From positions 1 to 64,000 of the forward strand of contig WQXY01000006.1 of the NCBI GenBank assembly GCA_009781515.1: 64,000 bases of DNA. The letters are read 5' to 3'. The DNA comes from Oscillospiraceae bacterium (GTDB lineage Bacteria > Bacillota > Clostridia > Oscillospirales > Oscillospiraceae). Position numbers and translations under genes: made by a program. Position 1 is the stretch's first letter. Every line of letters begins with the position of its first letter. The notes beneath the pieces were generated by a model, which had not been told where the DNA came from, made no database searches, and worked only from the letters and a program-made list of their open reading frames with translations. This document shows, one piece after another, positions 44,045 through 57,500 of the stretch.

Positions 44045-44782
44045 TTATTCTATAAAACTTGCGCATATAAAACCTGAAACATGCCCTGCGCTGACATTTA
44101 AGTTTAACATTTCGTTTGCTTTTGCGAGCACATCATCTGCGGTAACAAGCTTTTTGTTGTACGGGTCTTTTCGAAGTGATGAAACAACTTGCTCTTTGGT
44201 TTGGGTGATAAAACTCGAAAACTCCAACCTGTTTAGTTTTTCAAGCCGGAACATCATTTTTGTAAGGAGTAAATTATCGTCCATTGCCTTGATGTAATCG
44301 GCGGCAAGTGCTTTCAGCTCGGATAAATCTTCTGCACCCTGCTGCTCCTGCGTTTTTGTCTTTAAATCAACGCAGCGTGAGCGGACTGTCGGGAGAAGTG
44401 CTGCGGGGTTTTGTGTTTTCAGAATAAAAACAGCGTGAGCGGGCGGCTCTTCGAGCATTTGCAAAAAGGCATTTTGTGCGTTTTGGTTCATTGTGTCTGC
44501 ATCGCTGATGATATAAACCTTTTTCTCTGCTTCATTTGGTTTAATATAAACGTCTTTTTTTATCTCACGGATTTGGTCGATGAGAATTTCACGTTTTTCA
44601 TCATATCGGCTGATTGTGATTATGTCGGGGTGTATGCCGCGGGCTGCTTTATCGCAGTTTTGGCAAGTGCGGCAGGGTTTATTTTCTCCTTGACCGCTGC
44701 AAAGGGCAGCAATTGCAAGCTCCTGTGCAGTTTCGCCGTCCGTAATATATGCATGTGAAATTCTGTTTGAATTAAAATCCAC
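44045..44782 (-). CDS. holB: DNA polymerase III delta' subunit
   Basis: 245 residues from GTG 44782 after CGGGAG; the longer in-frame start at 44881 would overlap the preceding gene. Clamp-loader subunit with the zinc knuckle CRTCQNC and the ATPase-like region VYIISDADTMNQNAQNAFLQMLEEPP, then TVRSRC. No functional Walker A is visible, as expected for delta'. Neighbouring ricT is the usual Firmicutes partner. Shorter than the E. coli protein. Confidence 0.88.
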   Translation of the reverse strand: MDFNSNRISHAYITDGETAQELAIAALCSGQGENKPCRTCQNCDKAARGIHPDIITISRYDEKREILIDQIREIKKDVYIKPNEAEKKVYIISDADTMNQNAQNAFLQMLEEPPAHAVFILKTQNPAALLPTVRSRCVDLKTKTQEQQGAEDLSELKALAADYIKAMDDNLLLTKMMFRLEKLNRLEFSSFITQTKEQVVSSLRKDPYNKKLVTADDVLAKANEMLNLNVSAGHVSGFICASFIE

Positions 44783-44795
44783 GGTTATACTCCCG

Positions 44796-45452
44796 CTAAA
44801 TTTTCTTGACGATGTTGCCTTGTGTTTTGTAAATGCAGCCCGCAGGAACAAAGCCGCGAACCATTGACAGTGGATATACATCGGAGTTTGGACCTATGAT
44901 AGTCCCGGGGTTGAGCACTGCGTTGCAGCCGACTTCGACATGGTCGCCGAGAATTGCCCCGAATTTCTTAAAGCCCGTTTCAACCTTTTTCTCGCCAAGG
45001 CTGACGGTTACAAGTGAGTGGTCATTTTTGCAGTTTGAGGTTATCGCACCCGCACCGAGGTGTGATTTGTAGCCCAATATCGAGTCGCCGACATAGTTAT
45101 AGTGCGGCACTTGAACCTTGTCGAAAAGTATGACATTTTTAAGCTCGGTGGAGTTGCCGACAACGGCGTTTTTGCCGATAAGTGCGTCTTTTCTGATAAA
45201 AGCACAGTGACGCACCTCGGTATCGGCGCCGATAATTACTGACGAGCCGATATAAGCACTCGGAGCGACCGTTGCTGTTTTATGTATCCACACATTATTC
45301 GGATGTTTTTCATATTCATCGGTATCAAGCTCGGAGCCTATCTGCTCAATGTAGCTTCCGATTTGTGCAAGAGCCTCCCACGGCCACTCAAGTGCAGCGA
45401 GATATGACCATGCGAGAGTATGATTTTCTTCAAAAAGCTTGCTGACTTTCAT
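44796..45452 (-). CDS. Hexapeptide-repeat (left-handed beta-helix) sugar-nucleotide transferase-like protein
   Basis: 218 residues, ATG after AAGGA. Residues about 50-218 are a left-handed beta-helix built of hexapeptide repeats: WIHKTATVAPSAYIG, VIIGADTEV, LIGKNAVVGNSTELKN, GTIIGPNSDVYP. It resembles the acetyltransferase half of GlmU or the LbH part of sugar nucleotidyltransferases, without the nucleotidyl part. Probably an acyltransferase for sugar nucleotides, but the substrate is unknown. First gene of the operon with holB, ricT and the ATPase; promoter at 45489-45517. Confidence 0.8.
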   Translation of the reverse strand: MKVSKLFEENHTLAWSYLAALEWPWEALAQIGSYIEQIGSELDTDEYEKHPNNVWIHKTATVAPSAYIGSSVIIGADTEVRHCAFIRKDALIGKNAVVGNSTELKNVILFDKVQVPHYNYVGDSILGYKSHLGAGAITSNCKNDHSLVTVSLGEKKVETGFKKFGAILGDHVEVGCNAVLNPGTIIGPNSDVYPLSMVRGFVPAGCIYKTQGNIVKKI

Positions 45453-45488
45453 GCGGTATCCTTATCTAATATGTAAATGAGTTAATAC

Positions 45489-45517
45489 ATAATACCACAC
45501 CCAAACAGCGTTGACAA
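45489..45517 (-). promoter_or_regulatory. Promoter of the acyltransferase-holB-ricT operon
   Basis: On the minus strand: TTGTCA (45512-45517), 17-base spacer, TATTAT (45489-45494). The -35 box abuts the stop codon of the giant adhesin gene. Confidence 0.7.
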
Positions 45518-48500
45518 TTAGATAATTAATAATACGATAGCCGCAAACCCGCACCAACATCCAAACTCGACTATTCGCTTACCCCAACCGTCCCGGACAG
45601 GCACACCCTCGCGTCCAAACAGGCTTGGGACTTCGGCAAGCGCATAGGGGAGTGCCACTACAATCATCGCCGCGCTTGCACCTCTGTAGTCGGTGTTTGA
45701 TGCCACCAACGCCGCAAGTCCTATACTAATCAGCATCAAAACAAAACTAAGCTGCGGTGATGATGTACTTGGATAATATTTATATAGGAACTGTGAATTC
45801 GGGAAGCGCTCTTTTATGAAAGAGAGCATCCATGGACCAATGTCAAAGGCTAATAACAACACAACAACCGTACCAAATCCGAAGAACGGTGAAGTGACAA
45901 CCATAAACATCCCCGCATAAAGCAGCATCGCTCCCCACTGGCATATCGCAAGTTGCTCAACGGAATGCTCAGGACGGACGGTTTTGTTGCGGACAGGGAA
46001 AGCGTAATCTGCCAAATCCTCGAGCAGCATACGAACCCAATAAGCCGCAATCGCGACAAATCTGACACTATTGATATGCTCATCTTGGAAAAATTCCAAG
46101 CCGGACAAACCGTTTATTGATTTGAGAACCGTGGATGTCGTCAGGATAATATAAATCGTCGGCATAATATAGTCGGCAAACCTGTCGAACATAAAACGTT
46201 TTGTGTTGTCTTTTGCGGGGTCATATTTGCGTCGCAGAGGCCTCGTTCCGCCGAGAATTAGTATGGTTGCAAAAAGAGTGAACATACCGATTAACGTGCG
46301 TATCTCATCTACCTCCGCCGCATTGCCGCTGACAATGGCAAGAACTGTGATTGTCAGCCATGCAAGAAAGCCCGCACCGGAGTCGAGGATGCCGAGTGCT
46401 ACAATGGCAAGCACGAGCGTGAAGTCCGGCGGCATTGCGTTATAGCCCATTTGCATCGAACTATAAGCTCCTAAGGCAATACCAAACAGCCAAAGAATAA
46501 ATCCGCCCGAGCCAAACATAGCTCTCGCCCATGAGCCGTCACTCGTGAAACGGTTAAGAATGAATGAAGTTCTTTCGGTTTTTTCCTGTAATCTCGCACT
46601 GATTTTATCGCTCGTTTTCCTAAATAATGATATTTTCCATAAACCATATTTATCGCCCCATTTTTCTTCCGAAGCTTCTTCTAAAATATCATCTTCGCCG
46701 TCCCTTTTTACAATGACTGTGCGGCTGCGCTTCTTTGAAATTCCCGCGATTGCGGCAATACCGCCAAGCAGTCCAAACGTCACTGCAACCTGTGTCACTG
46801 TCTCGGGGTCGTTTTTGGCATCGTAGAGTGGTACTCCGGCAATCAATGAACGTGCAATTCTTGAGTCGCCGGGGTCAATTGGTTCAAATAATTGTGCCGG
46901 ATCTGTAAAGGCTGTTAGAATTCCGTTGCCGTCAATTTGGAATGGTGCGACAACCTGTACGATAAGTCCCTCGGGACATATGCCCTCCGCGATTACAACA
47001 TGAACTCCGCTTTCTAAATTGTCAGGGAAAGAAGTCGATATATCGGCACTACCGGCCGCGGAAGTCGTGCCTGTTCCGACAAGCTGAGGGGTGGAATGGA
47101 TTGTAACTGTGATTTCTGAAAGTGGCATCAAACCTGTCGCTTCCACTGAAATTGACCGTCCTGCAACCGGAGCGCCGATTTCAATGTCAAGATACATGTT
47201 TAAGACGGGTCCCTGTGCAAAATTCATCACGCGCGACCTTAAAAACTCAATCCCTGCTTGCAAAATATTCTCCGGCGGATCATCTGTGGGTCCAATCTCG
47301 TCGCCCGGATCGGGTGTTGTATCCGGCGGAATTGTGGGGTCCGGTGTCGATATAATTGAGGGAGGAGGAGTAGATGGCGGGTTCGGACTTGGACTGGGGC
47401 TTGGACTTGGCGAGGGCGACGGGCTTGGGCTTGGTGAGGGCGTAGGTGTTGATTGCGGCGGGCTTGGGCTTGGACTTGCTGTAGGAGTAGGCGTCGGATC
47501 CGGCGAGGGTGACGGCATCACGGATGGAGTTGGGGTAGGCGACGGACTTGGTGTTGGAGTTGCAGTTTCGGGCGTGTAGGCTATTGCATAGTTCGAGAAC
47601 TTGCCGACCATTAGCTCAAGCCGTGTGTCGGTAAATCTTGCATATTCACCGTCTGCGTTCGTATTTGGATATGCAGGCAGTGTATCAATTTCGTCATTAT
47701 GTACGCGTAAAACGGTCAAATCATTTCTGCCTTTTACACTGTCGGGCAGCTCAATAGTTATCTTTATCAAGTTGCCGAACAAATCCGACAAAGCAAAGGG
47801 ACTGCACGGTAACAAATCACCATTACTGTCTATGCGGGATTTGAGAACCTGCAAATCAAGAAATAGCCCGATATTTTTGCCGCCTGCGGCATCTCTTATT
47901 TCGCCCTCAATAACAGGGTCGGGAGTAAGAAGTGTTTCAATTCTCAGTACAATTTCAACCGTACCGCCTGCTTCAATAACAGGCATATCATCTGCATCGT
48001 TAAATATTTCGGGATTTTCAAAAAGACCGGCAAGACCGTCAACAACAGTATCGGGAGCATCACCTATGATTTCTGTGCCGCTTTTTTTGCTGCCCGTCGG
48101 GTCGGAATACACAGTTCCGCTGAAAATTCCTGTTGCAGTTACACTAACCATAATAGGAAGACCCTTATCAGTCGGAAGCATGGTGTATGTATTTCTGTTT
48201 GCACCGGGTACTAAAACATCGTCAACATACCACTGATATGTAAATGTCGTACCGGCATCGCCAAAAGCGTTTAAGTCGGATATATTTGCCGTAAGAACAG
48301 CTCCGCCGATCAGCAGACCGCCGCCAACCGTGATTGCGGGTTTACCTGTCAGCGGAATAGAACCAACAAGAATACTGATATCGGTCGTAGCAGGAGCGTC
48401 GTTGTTTAAGTTATTTGGGTCAAATGCTCTACCCATGGGGTTGTACGAAACAGTCAAGGTGTAGGGGGTCAGTGACGGTGCGAGGCTGTCGAGCAATAAC

Positions 48501-51500
48501 TGCGTAAATGTTATTGTGCCGCCTAAGGTAGTGTAGTGCGTATCATAAATCAGCGCAGTACCGCCCAAACTCACGCCGGCGATGGTGTTGCCGTTTAACA
48601 CTACATTTGCAATCTTACTGCCTGTGCCGGATATATGAGTCAGGCTTACTGTATCTTGTGCACTGTCTGTATAGATAACAATGCCGTCGGAGTTAATTAC
48701 CGTAAAATTACCCGCATGGTCGGTTATTCTTGCATATACCCAGCCATTCCAATTTGCGGTCAGGGTAATTGTTGTTTCTGAAATATAAGGTGTCCAATTC
48801 TGTGCGCTCCAGTTTGTTGCATCATCAAAATGAGTAGTTGTAAGTAAGTATTCAACGGAAGCAACCCCCGAACCGCCAATGTCAGCCGCCGATATCGTTA
48901 CAGTTTCGGTATTTTTGAAAAATAAGCCAAATGTTATTGTATTGAGGAAACTTGTAAAATAGTTTGTGCGGATTGTAATTTCACCCGTCGGCGGAGTTTC
49001 ATCAATCCACTTTGCAAAAAGTGTGATGTTGTCTGTTACGGTGTCGGTTGTGAAGTCCCAAGGAACTGTGCGGGCTGTATCCTTATACCAACCGTCAAAT
49101 GCCCAACCGTTTCTTGTCGGAGCGGGGGAGGGTGCGCTTATTGTGCTGCCGTTTTCAACATCCGTGAGCGGAGCAACCGCACTGCCGCCACCGGTCTCGA
49201 AGGTTACGGTATAGGTTTGAGCAGGTGAGCTGACTGTCAGTGAAATTGTAGTTGTGGCGGGAGCTTCGTTGCCTGAGTATGGAGCTGTAACAACAGGGTC
49301 AACCGTTATACCCCTTGGGTTATAAGAAATCGTCATGGTATATGCCGTTGCCGATGCAGTCAAACTGTTTAAGTATGCTGCTAAAAATGTAATTTCATTT
49401 CCTGAAATTGTATAGTCGGTATTAAGTGTCAGTTCGGTCGTGTAGTTCATTATTTTAGCAATAGTATTGTCATTTAAGTTTACTGTTGCGGTTTTATCTC
49501 CTCCGCCTAACGTATGACTGATACTCGGCGTATCAGCGGTACTGTCTTTGTATATAACAATGCCGTCTGAGTTTATAACTGTCACATTTCCGGCGCCGTC
49601 CGTAAATCTTGCATAAACCCACCCGTTCCAATCGGCGGGGAGACTAAAGCTCGTATATGCTGTCCAAGACTGCGCGCTCCAGTTTGTTGTATTATCAAGA
49701 TGAGTTACTGTAGTCAGATATTCGGTTGATGCCAGCCCGGAACCGCCGATGTCCGCCCCTGTGATTGTAACCGTTTCTGTATTTTTGAAAAACAGTCCGA
49801 AAGATATGGTGTTGATGAATGCCGCAAATTGGTTTGTTTTTATCGTGATAGTACCTGTCGGCGGAATTGTATCGACATTACTCAGTGTAATGTTTGCTGC
49901 TGCGCTGACAAATGAGCTGCTTGTTGCTTTATAACGAACCTGATATGTGCCGGGTGCACGTCCTGTGACTGTCGTTGCGGTTATATCGGTCCATGAGTCG
50001 CTCGAACCCAATCTATATTCCATAGCATCGGTTATATTTGTTATTATGCCGTTGCTTTGCTCATTTGTCGGGTCGGTTTTCCCGGGGGTTGGAGCACTCG
50101 GGCGTGCAGGGACAGATAGCGACTGCGGGTCGCTGTCAAGATTTATACCGGTGGCTTTTTTAACTATGGTAAGGCTATTGCCAAACCAACCGGCTTCAAT
50201 GGCAATTACGCCGCTGCTGTTTGCTGTACGCTCAAATGCACTGCCGCCATTAATTCTAAATATATACACTGCATCTGCTGTTAAACCGGTAAGTGTTTCA
50301 TTCGGATAGTTTATAACGGCTACGGGAGTAAGTTCCTTTACTTTTGCAAACGGCACTGTTGCCCCCGTTGTCATTAGCTCGGTTCCGGTTCTGGTAACTT
50401 CGGGATAACCGCTCAGTGAGAAAATTATATTATCGGTAGGAAATGTCGTTATCACCGACATATTACGGGCCCCGGCATCTATACCCAAGGTGCCGGTAAG
50501 TATCGGTATAGATGTGCTAAATGGGGCGGGCAACTGCGCATAAATAGTGCTGCTTGAGGCATTCGGGACTGCCGAAAACTGTACCGCATTGCCTATGTTA
50601 GTATATGGAGTGTATCCCGTTGCGAGCGCCCCTGTTGTTCTTATCGCAAATACATTGCCTGCATCATCGCTTCCTTCGCCTTTTCCAATAAATTCCGCAT
50701 CATCGCTGCCTCGTATAGCTGAGACTGTTCCCGTACCGTAAATCAAAATGTTGCCGCCGCCTCCACCGCTGTTACCGCCGCCGCCGATACCCGCGCCCTT
50801 ACCGTGTCCTACGCCTATAATTGCGTTAGAGCCTGCTGACCTTATTGTTATATTACCGCCATTACCGCCGTTGCCGCCGCCGATACCCGCGCCGTCGCCG
50901 CTTTTTGGAACGGTTGCCGGCCAGGGGAAAGTTACGCCGCTTTCTGCTCTTATGAGATTGGCGTTATTTATCGTAATCGTACCGCCATTGCCGCCACGTC
51001 CGCCGCCAATACCTGCGGCATCGACGCCACCGTTGGAATATATCCTGCCGCCGTTTATCGTTATATTTCCTCCGGCCTGACCGTCACCGCCGCCGATACC
51101 TGCACCACCGTTTCCGCCATGAAGTAATAATTGAACAGGAGTAGTATCGGGACCGGCTATTGTAAGTGTTGATCCGGCAGAAGCTTCAAGTGCAGCTCTG
51201 CCCGAGCCGCTGACTAAATGGGTTTGGCCGCTTATTATATTTACATTTACTGTAGCATTATTATTTATATAAAATGCAGCAATGCCTGCATTTGCTGAAG
51301 AGTTTATATTCAATGTATCTAACGATATATTCACATCTGTTAAGCCGGGGGCTACCACGATTGTGTTGGTATATGTCGCCTCGCCGGGTGTTTGCATTGA
51401 AATGGTATATGTGCCGTTTTGTGTAATGGTAAGCACATTTGTTGGGTAATCCCATGCGCCTGTACCTTCAATTTTAAGTTCATTTTCAAGCGGATAAAAC

Positions 51501-54500
51501 ATGATATACAAGAGGTCCTTGACGAGTCTGCCGTTTATTTCGGTTATTTCGCCCGTGCCCGTGTAAATACCGTTGTCCATTTGATGAATTGCTCCGGAAG
51601 GTTGGGTATGCGTTCTGTAACCCATGCCGGATGCTGCATTTACTGAAATCATCCCTTGATCCGATGCGGTTATTGAACCTGCACCGATTGCCGGGGAGGA
51701 ATGACTGCCCGCAACAGCAGTTACCGTTCCGCCGTTTATGGTAACATTGCCGCCGATAACCAGATGCCCCGCGCTGCCGATACCCGCAGCGGAATTAAAG
51801 CCCGAAGCAGTTACCGTACCGCTGTTTATGGTTATGTCACCGGCGACGCCGTGTGTCCCTCCATTGCCGCTCCATCCGCCGATACCCGCTGCCGAATTTC
51901 CTGATGCTTCGACTGTACCCGGTGATGCAACAAGGCTACCGCTGCCACCAATGGTAAGCGTCGAACCTGCCGGTGCGTGTATCCCCGGTCGAAGCCCTCC
52001 GCTTCGGAGCGTATTTTCACCGGTCAGAGTAAGATTTACCGTTGCGTCAATCATGCTAAAGGCTGTGTTAGCCGTTGTGTTTTGGATATTGACGCCGTCA
52101 AGTGTGATGTTAGCATTGACGCCCGGCGATACGACAATATGGCTGGTGATAGCAGTTGTATCGGGCGTTAACATAGAGATGGTATATGTGCCGCTTTCTG
52201 TGATGGTCAGTACATTTGCAGGGTAAGTCCATGTACCTGTACCTTCAATTTTAAGTTCGTTTGCCGGAGGTGAAAGTTCGATGTAGTAGAGATCGGTCAG
52301 GAGTCTGCCGTTTATTGCGGTTATGCTTGGTGGACCTGTAAATCTCGAAGCTCCCGTCCGCCTGTTTGAGTCATCGGGGTTATTAAAGTCTGTGCTTGTA
52401 ATCCATGCGAACGTGCCATCGATTGTGACTGTGCCGTCGATTGCCATTGCAGATGCATTGTCATTACCCGCAACTGCTGTAACCGTGCCGCCATTTATGA
52501 TGATAGTGCTGCTAAAGCCGAGTTGACCATTACCAATACCGGCGCTGTTTGACCCGCCTGTGGCTGTTATGGAACCGTTGTTTATGGTTATATTTCCGCC
52601 AAGACCATGCCTTCCACCACCGATTCCAGCGCTGTTTTCGCCGCCGTTTGCATTAACTGTGCCACCGGTGATGGTTATATTACCACCACTGCTTTCATTT
52701 CCGCCACCGATCCCCGCGCCATTTTCACCGCCATTTGCATTAACTGTGCCGCTTTGGATAATTAATGTTGCACCGGTTGTGTTTATAGCTGCACCATTAC
52801 CGGTACTGTTGATCCCCGTACCTCTTGTGACATTAAGCACACCTGTACCGGTTGAACATTTTATCGTCAATGTTGTACCGGTTGAAATGTTTATTCCGTT
52901 GGTGTTTGTAGTTGTGTCCGGTACACGAATTGTCAGTGTATGACCGTTGAGGTCGAGGATAAAATCCGTGTTTACATTGAGCTCTTCTATGAGTCTGCGT
53001 TGGTCGAGGTCAGTAATTTCCGGAGCAGGTGACGTGAGAGTAAAATTGTTTTGGAGTCTATATATCCCGTCGCCCTCGGCTAATGCAGGGTCGTTGGAGA
53101 AAGGGTCGCCGTCTGCCGCTGCACGGAGCATTTCTTCGGGGGTGGGTATAACTTCAAATGGTACCGTTGCACCCGTCGTCGCAAGCTGTGTTCCTGTCCG
53201 TATAACATCGGGATAACCGCTTAAAGAAAAAGTTATCTCATCGTCTGTTAATGTCGTAATCACCGACATATCTCTGGCAATAGCGCCGGTACCCAAACTA
53301 CTTGTGAAAGGGAGTACCGGTATTGTTGTGTTAAAAGGCGTATCGGTTAGGTCTGCATAAACCGTACCGCTTGCAATGTTCGGAGAGGCAGAAATCTGCA
53401 CAGTGTTGCCAATGGGGAAAAGGTCAGTATGATGTATCATGTCTTCTTGGGTGTCAATACGATCGCGCATGACAAATATGTTGCCTTCGTTAGCGGAGCC
53501 ACCGCCTCTGCCTATGTGCTGCGCCATTTTGTTGCCGCCCCTTGTCGCTCTAACCGTTCCCATGCCATATATGAGGATATTGCCGCCGCCGCCGTTACCA
53601 CCGCCGCCTATTGCGGCGCCGTTACCTCTGCCCCACGCTTCAACGGTGCCTGTCGCCGAAATATTAATGTTTCCGGCATCTCCACCGTTGCCGCCGCCTA
53701 TGCCCGCGCCGGAGCCGGTACCTGTCACGCCTCCGGTATCCGCAGTAAAGAGATGAAAACCGTTTATAGTGATATTTCCGCCATGACCGCCATTGCCGCC
53801 GCCAAGTCCTGCGCCATCAACGCCGCCGATTGTAGTAATAAAACCACCGTTTATTGTGATATCACCGCCGTTTTGACCGTTGCCGCCGCCAATACCCGCA
53901 CCGTTTGTGCCGCCTCGGAGCATCAGTCTGTTTTGGTTATTATTAGCGCCGTTTATTACAAGGGTTGAGCCTTCCGGGGCTTGTATTCCGGCTCTGCCCG
54001 AACCGCTGAAAAGCATGTTTTCCCGAGGTGCTATCGTGAGGGTTACCGTTGCTCCGGTCATATCCATTGCGGCGTCGGTGCTTGTGGTGTCGAATAAATT
54101 TATTTTTACATCGTTTAAGATAACATTTACATCGTTCAAGCCGTTTTGTACAACAATACGGTCGCTGAAGGTTGTTGCTCCGGCTTCTGTCATTGAAATA
54201 GTATATGTGCCGGGTTGTGTGATGGTCAGCACGTCTGCGGGATAGTCCCAGCCGCCGGCGGGGCTGACTCTAAAAGCCGCCATGCGTGTTTTGGAAAGTT
54301 TGATATAGCTGAGGTCTGATATATCTCTATTGTCTATTTGAGTGGTTAAACCGTTTAATGAAACCATACCTGTATGCAGCGAATAGTAACCGGGCAGCCC
54401 TGCGGTGTATTGAGCTTCGTTTGTCGTATTTGTCAGATAATAATAAGTGTTATCAGTAACCGTGAGCGGAATATTTATAGCAGGTACGTCACTATTCCCC

Positions 54501-57500
54501 GCCACCGCTTCAACGGTTGTTACTGTTGTTAGTGAGGATACCGGTGTGCTGTCTATCGTAATACTGCCTCCGGCAGCACCTGCGGCGTTACCAATGCCCG
54601 GGCTTGTGCCGGCGCCTATGGCAACAACTTTTGCGTTTTCTTTAACTATTATCTCGCCACCCGTACCGCCGGCACCGTGGCTACTGCCGATGCCTGCACT
54701 AAAACCGCTACCTGTGGCTGTGACGTTTGTCGAACCTAAACCGCTAAACGTGATTTTTTCCCATGAGCCCCACTGTCCGCCACCGATACCGGCGCCGCCA
54801 TTGCCGCCGGTGCCGCCGGTTGCATTGATTGTGCCGCTCTCTATTGTGATGTCGCCGCCACTTTGACCGCTGTTGGCACTTTGATTGAAGCCGCCGCCTA
54901 TGCCCGCGCCGCGAGAACCACCTGTAGCATCCAATCTGCCGCTGCCGAGCAAGGTAAGCGTTGAGCCTGCCGGTGCATGCAGCCCCGCACGGTTGCTTCC
55001 GCTTTTAAATGCGTTGTTAAGGGTTAGTTGTAGTTCAACCGTTGCACCGGTTATGTCAAAAGCCGGTGTATTTGCCATGCCGCTTACATCAATACTAACT
55101 CCGTACATCCAAATTCTTACATTGTCCAAACCGTCTTTTACAACGATTCGGTCGGTGTATGTGGTTTCCCCCGCTGTTTGCATCATAATTCGGTAATGAC
55201 CGTTTTCCGTGATGGTCAAAACATTTGCACTATAGGTCCAGTCACCGTCGCCGGTTGGAGTACCGGGCCAGAAATCTATATGAAACGCATGGTCAAGAGG
55301 CTCTGCAAGATTGATGTATCTGAGAGTATTTATTGGCTCTCCGCCTATTTCGGTAGTAATTTCATCGGGAAAATCGAAAGTACCTGTCTGTGCTCCGGTT
55401 TCTGTATTAGTAGTGTTTATCGCATAATAAAATGTACCGGTGATAGTGAGCGTGACGGCTGTTCGATCATATCCTGCACCTATTGCCGGAGCGTTGTTGC
55501 CTATAGCTGTAACATTTGAAGAGCCGGATATCATAATATTACCACCGACGCCAAATGTGCTACCGCCTATGCCCGCACTCCAACTGCCGCTTGTAGCTGT
55601 AACAGTCCCGCCGGATATAGTTATATTACCTCCGGCTCCATCGTCTCTGCCGCCGCCTATACCCGCACCTTCGGCACCGCCGGTTGCGCTGACTGTGCCA
55701 TCGCTTATAGTTATGTTACCACTTGATCCGGTGCGGCCTCCGCCGATGCCTGCAGCGTTAGCACCGCCTTGAGCATTAACCTCGCCACCGGTTATGGAGA
55801 TACTTCCTCCATGTCCGCCTACCGCATCGGTACCGTTGTGCTGACCGCCGCCGATACCCGCAGCATTACTGCCGCCTACAGCTGTGACCCTGCCGTTGTT
55901 TATAGCGATGCTGCCACCCTCGCCGCCCCAGCCGCCGCCGATACCTGCGCCATTACCGCCTCCTGTGGCTGTTACTATTCCGCCGTTTATAGTGATGTTA
56001 CCGCCGTTACCTCGTGCTCCGCCGCCTATGCCTGCGGCAAAGTTTGCTCCTGTTGCCGTGACCGTGCCTCCGGCTATAGTTATGCTACCGGTTGTGCCGC
56101 TGCTTGCACCACCTATACCGGCTGCTTGATTACCACCCGTTGCATTTAAACTGCCTGTGCTGGCGGCTGTTATAGTAAGTGCTGAGCCTGCCGGAACTTG
56201 TAAACCCGCGCGATTATCTCCGCTGCGAAGTGTACTTGTGCCAATAAGAGACAGACTCACTGTCGCATTGGTCATGCTGAATGCTACGGTATTTGCGGAG
56301 TCGCTCATGTCTATTGACACACCGTTTAATGTTATATTTACATCATTCAAACCGCTTGTCACAACAATACGTTCGGTGGTTGTGGTTACCCCCGGCGTTG
56401 CCATTGAAATATTGTATGTACCATTTTGATTGATGGTCAGAACATTGCCGGAATAATCATATCCGGGCGCGCTGTCTGTAGATATGACGTCAATATCAAG
56501 TAAGTTGGGAACAGCGTCCAACACTTCAATGTGGATATACCTGAGGGTCGACAAGCTTATGCCTTCTATTTGCGTAACGGATCCGAAAGTATCGGATGTT
56601 CCTGTTTCTGCACCTGTTGATGTGTTTGTTGTATTAATCGTGTAATTGAACTTGCTGTTAATTGTGAGAGTGCTGTAAATTGCGGGTGCACTGCCAGCTG
56701 CAATAGCAGTAACGATTGCGGTACTGTCTATGGTTAAAGTACCGTTATTACCGTCTCTATTGCCGTACCAGTTAGTGCCAAAACCGGCACCCCAACCAAC
56801 ACCTGTAGCTGTTACGATTGCGTTTTCTTTAATAGTAATACTGCCGCCGCCGACTCCGGCTGTTTCTGAAGTACCGCCAATACCCGGACCGTCTTGACTG
56901 CCACCTGTTGCTGTGACATGTGCATTACCACTAATTGTAACGCTGCTCCACGATGCCATCGAACCGCCGCCGATACCCGCTCCAAGCAAGCCGCCTGTTG
57001 CAGTGACAGTACCGCCGCTTATGCTGATAGAGCCACCTGCTCCGCCATTCCCGCCGCCGATGCCTGCAGCATTGTTGCCGCCTACTGTATCTACAGTACC
57101 GCCGCGTATATTGATAGTGCCGCTTGCTCCGCCGTTGCCGCCGCCGATACCTGCGCCGTCGCCGCTGCCTCTTGCTGTAACATCAGCGTTGCCGTTTATT
57201 GTGATGTTGCCGCCCGCATTGACAACAACGCTTCCGCCGCCGCCGCCAATACCGGCGCCTCCGGCAGTGCCTGTGGCTGTGACCGTACCGCTGGTTATGT
57301 TAATAGTGCCGCCTGCTCCAGAACCGCTTGTGCCGCTACCGGTTGTGCCGCCACCAATTCCTGCACCACCTCCAAGACCATTTGCTATAACTGTTCCGCC
57401 GTTAATGGTTATATTACCGCCTGCACCGCCATATCCTCCACCGATACCCGCGCTGCCGCTGTTACCTGTGGCTGTGACCGTACCGCCGGAGATGGTGATA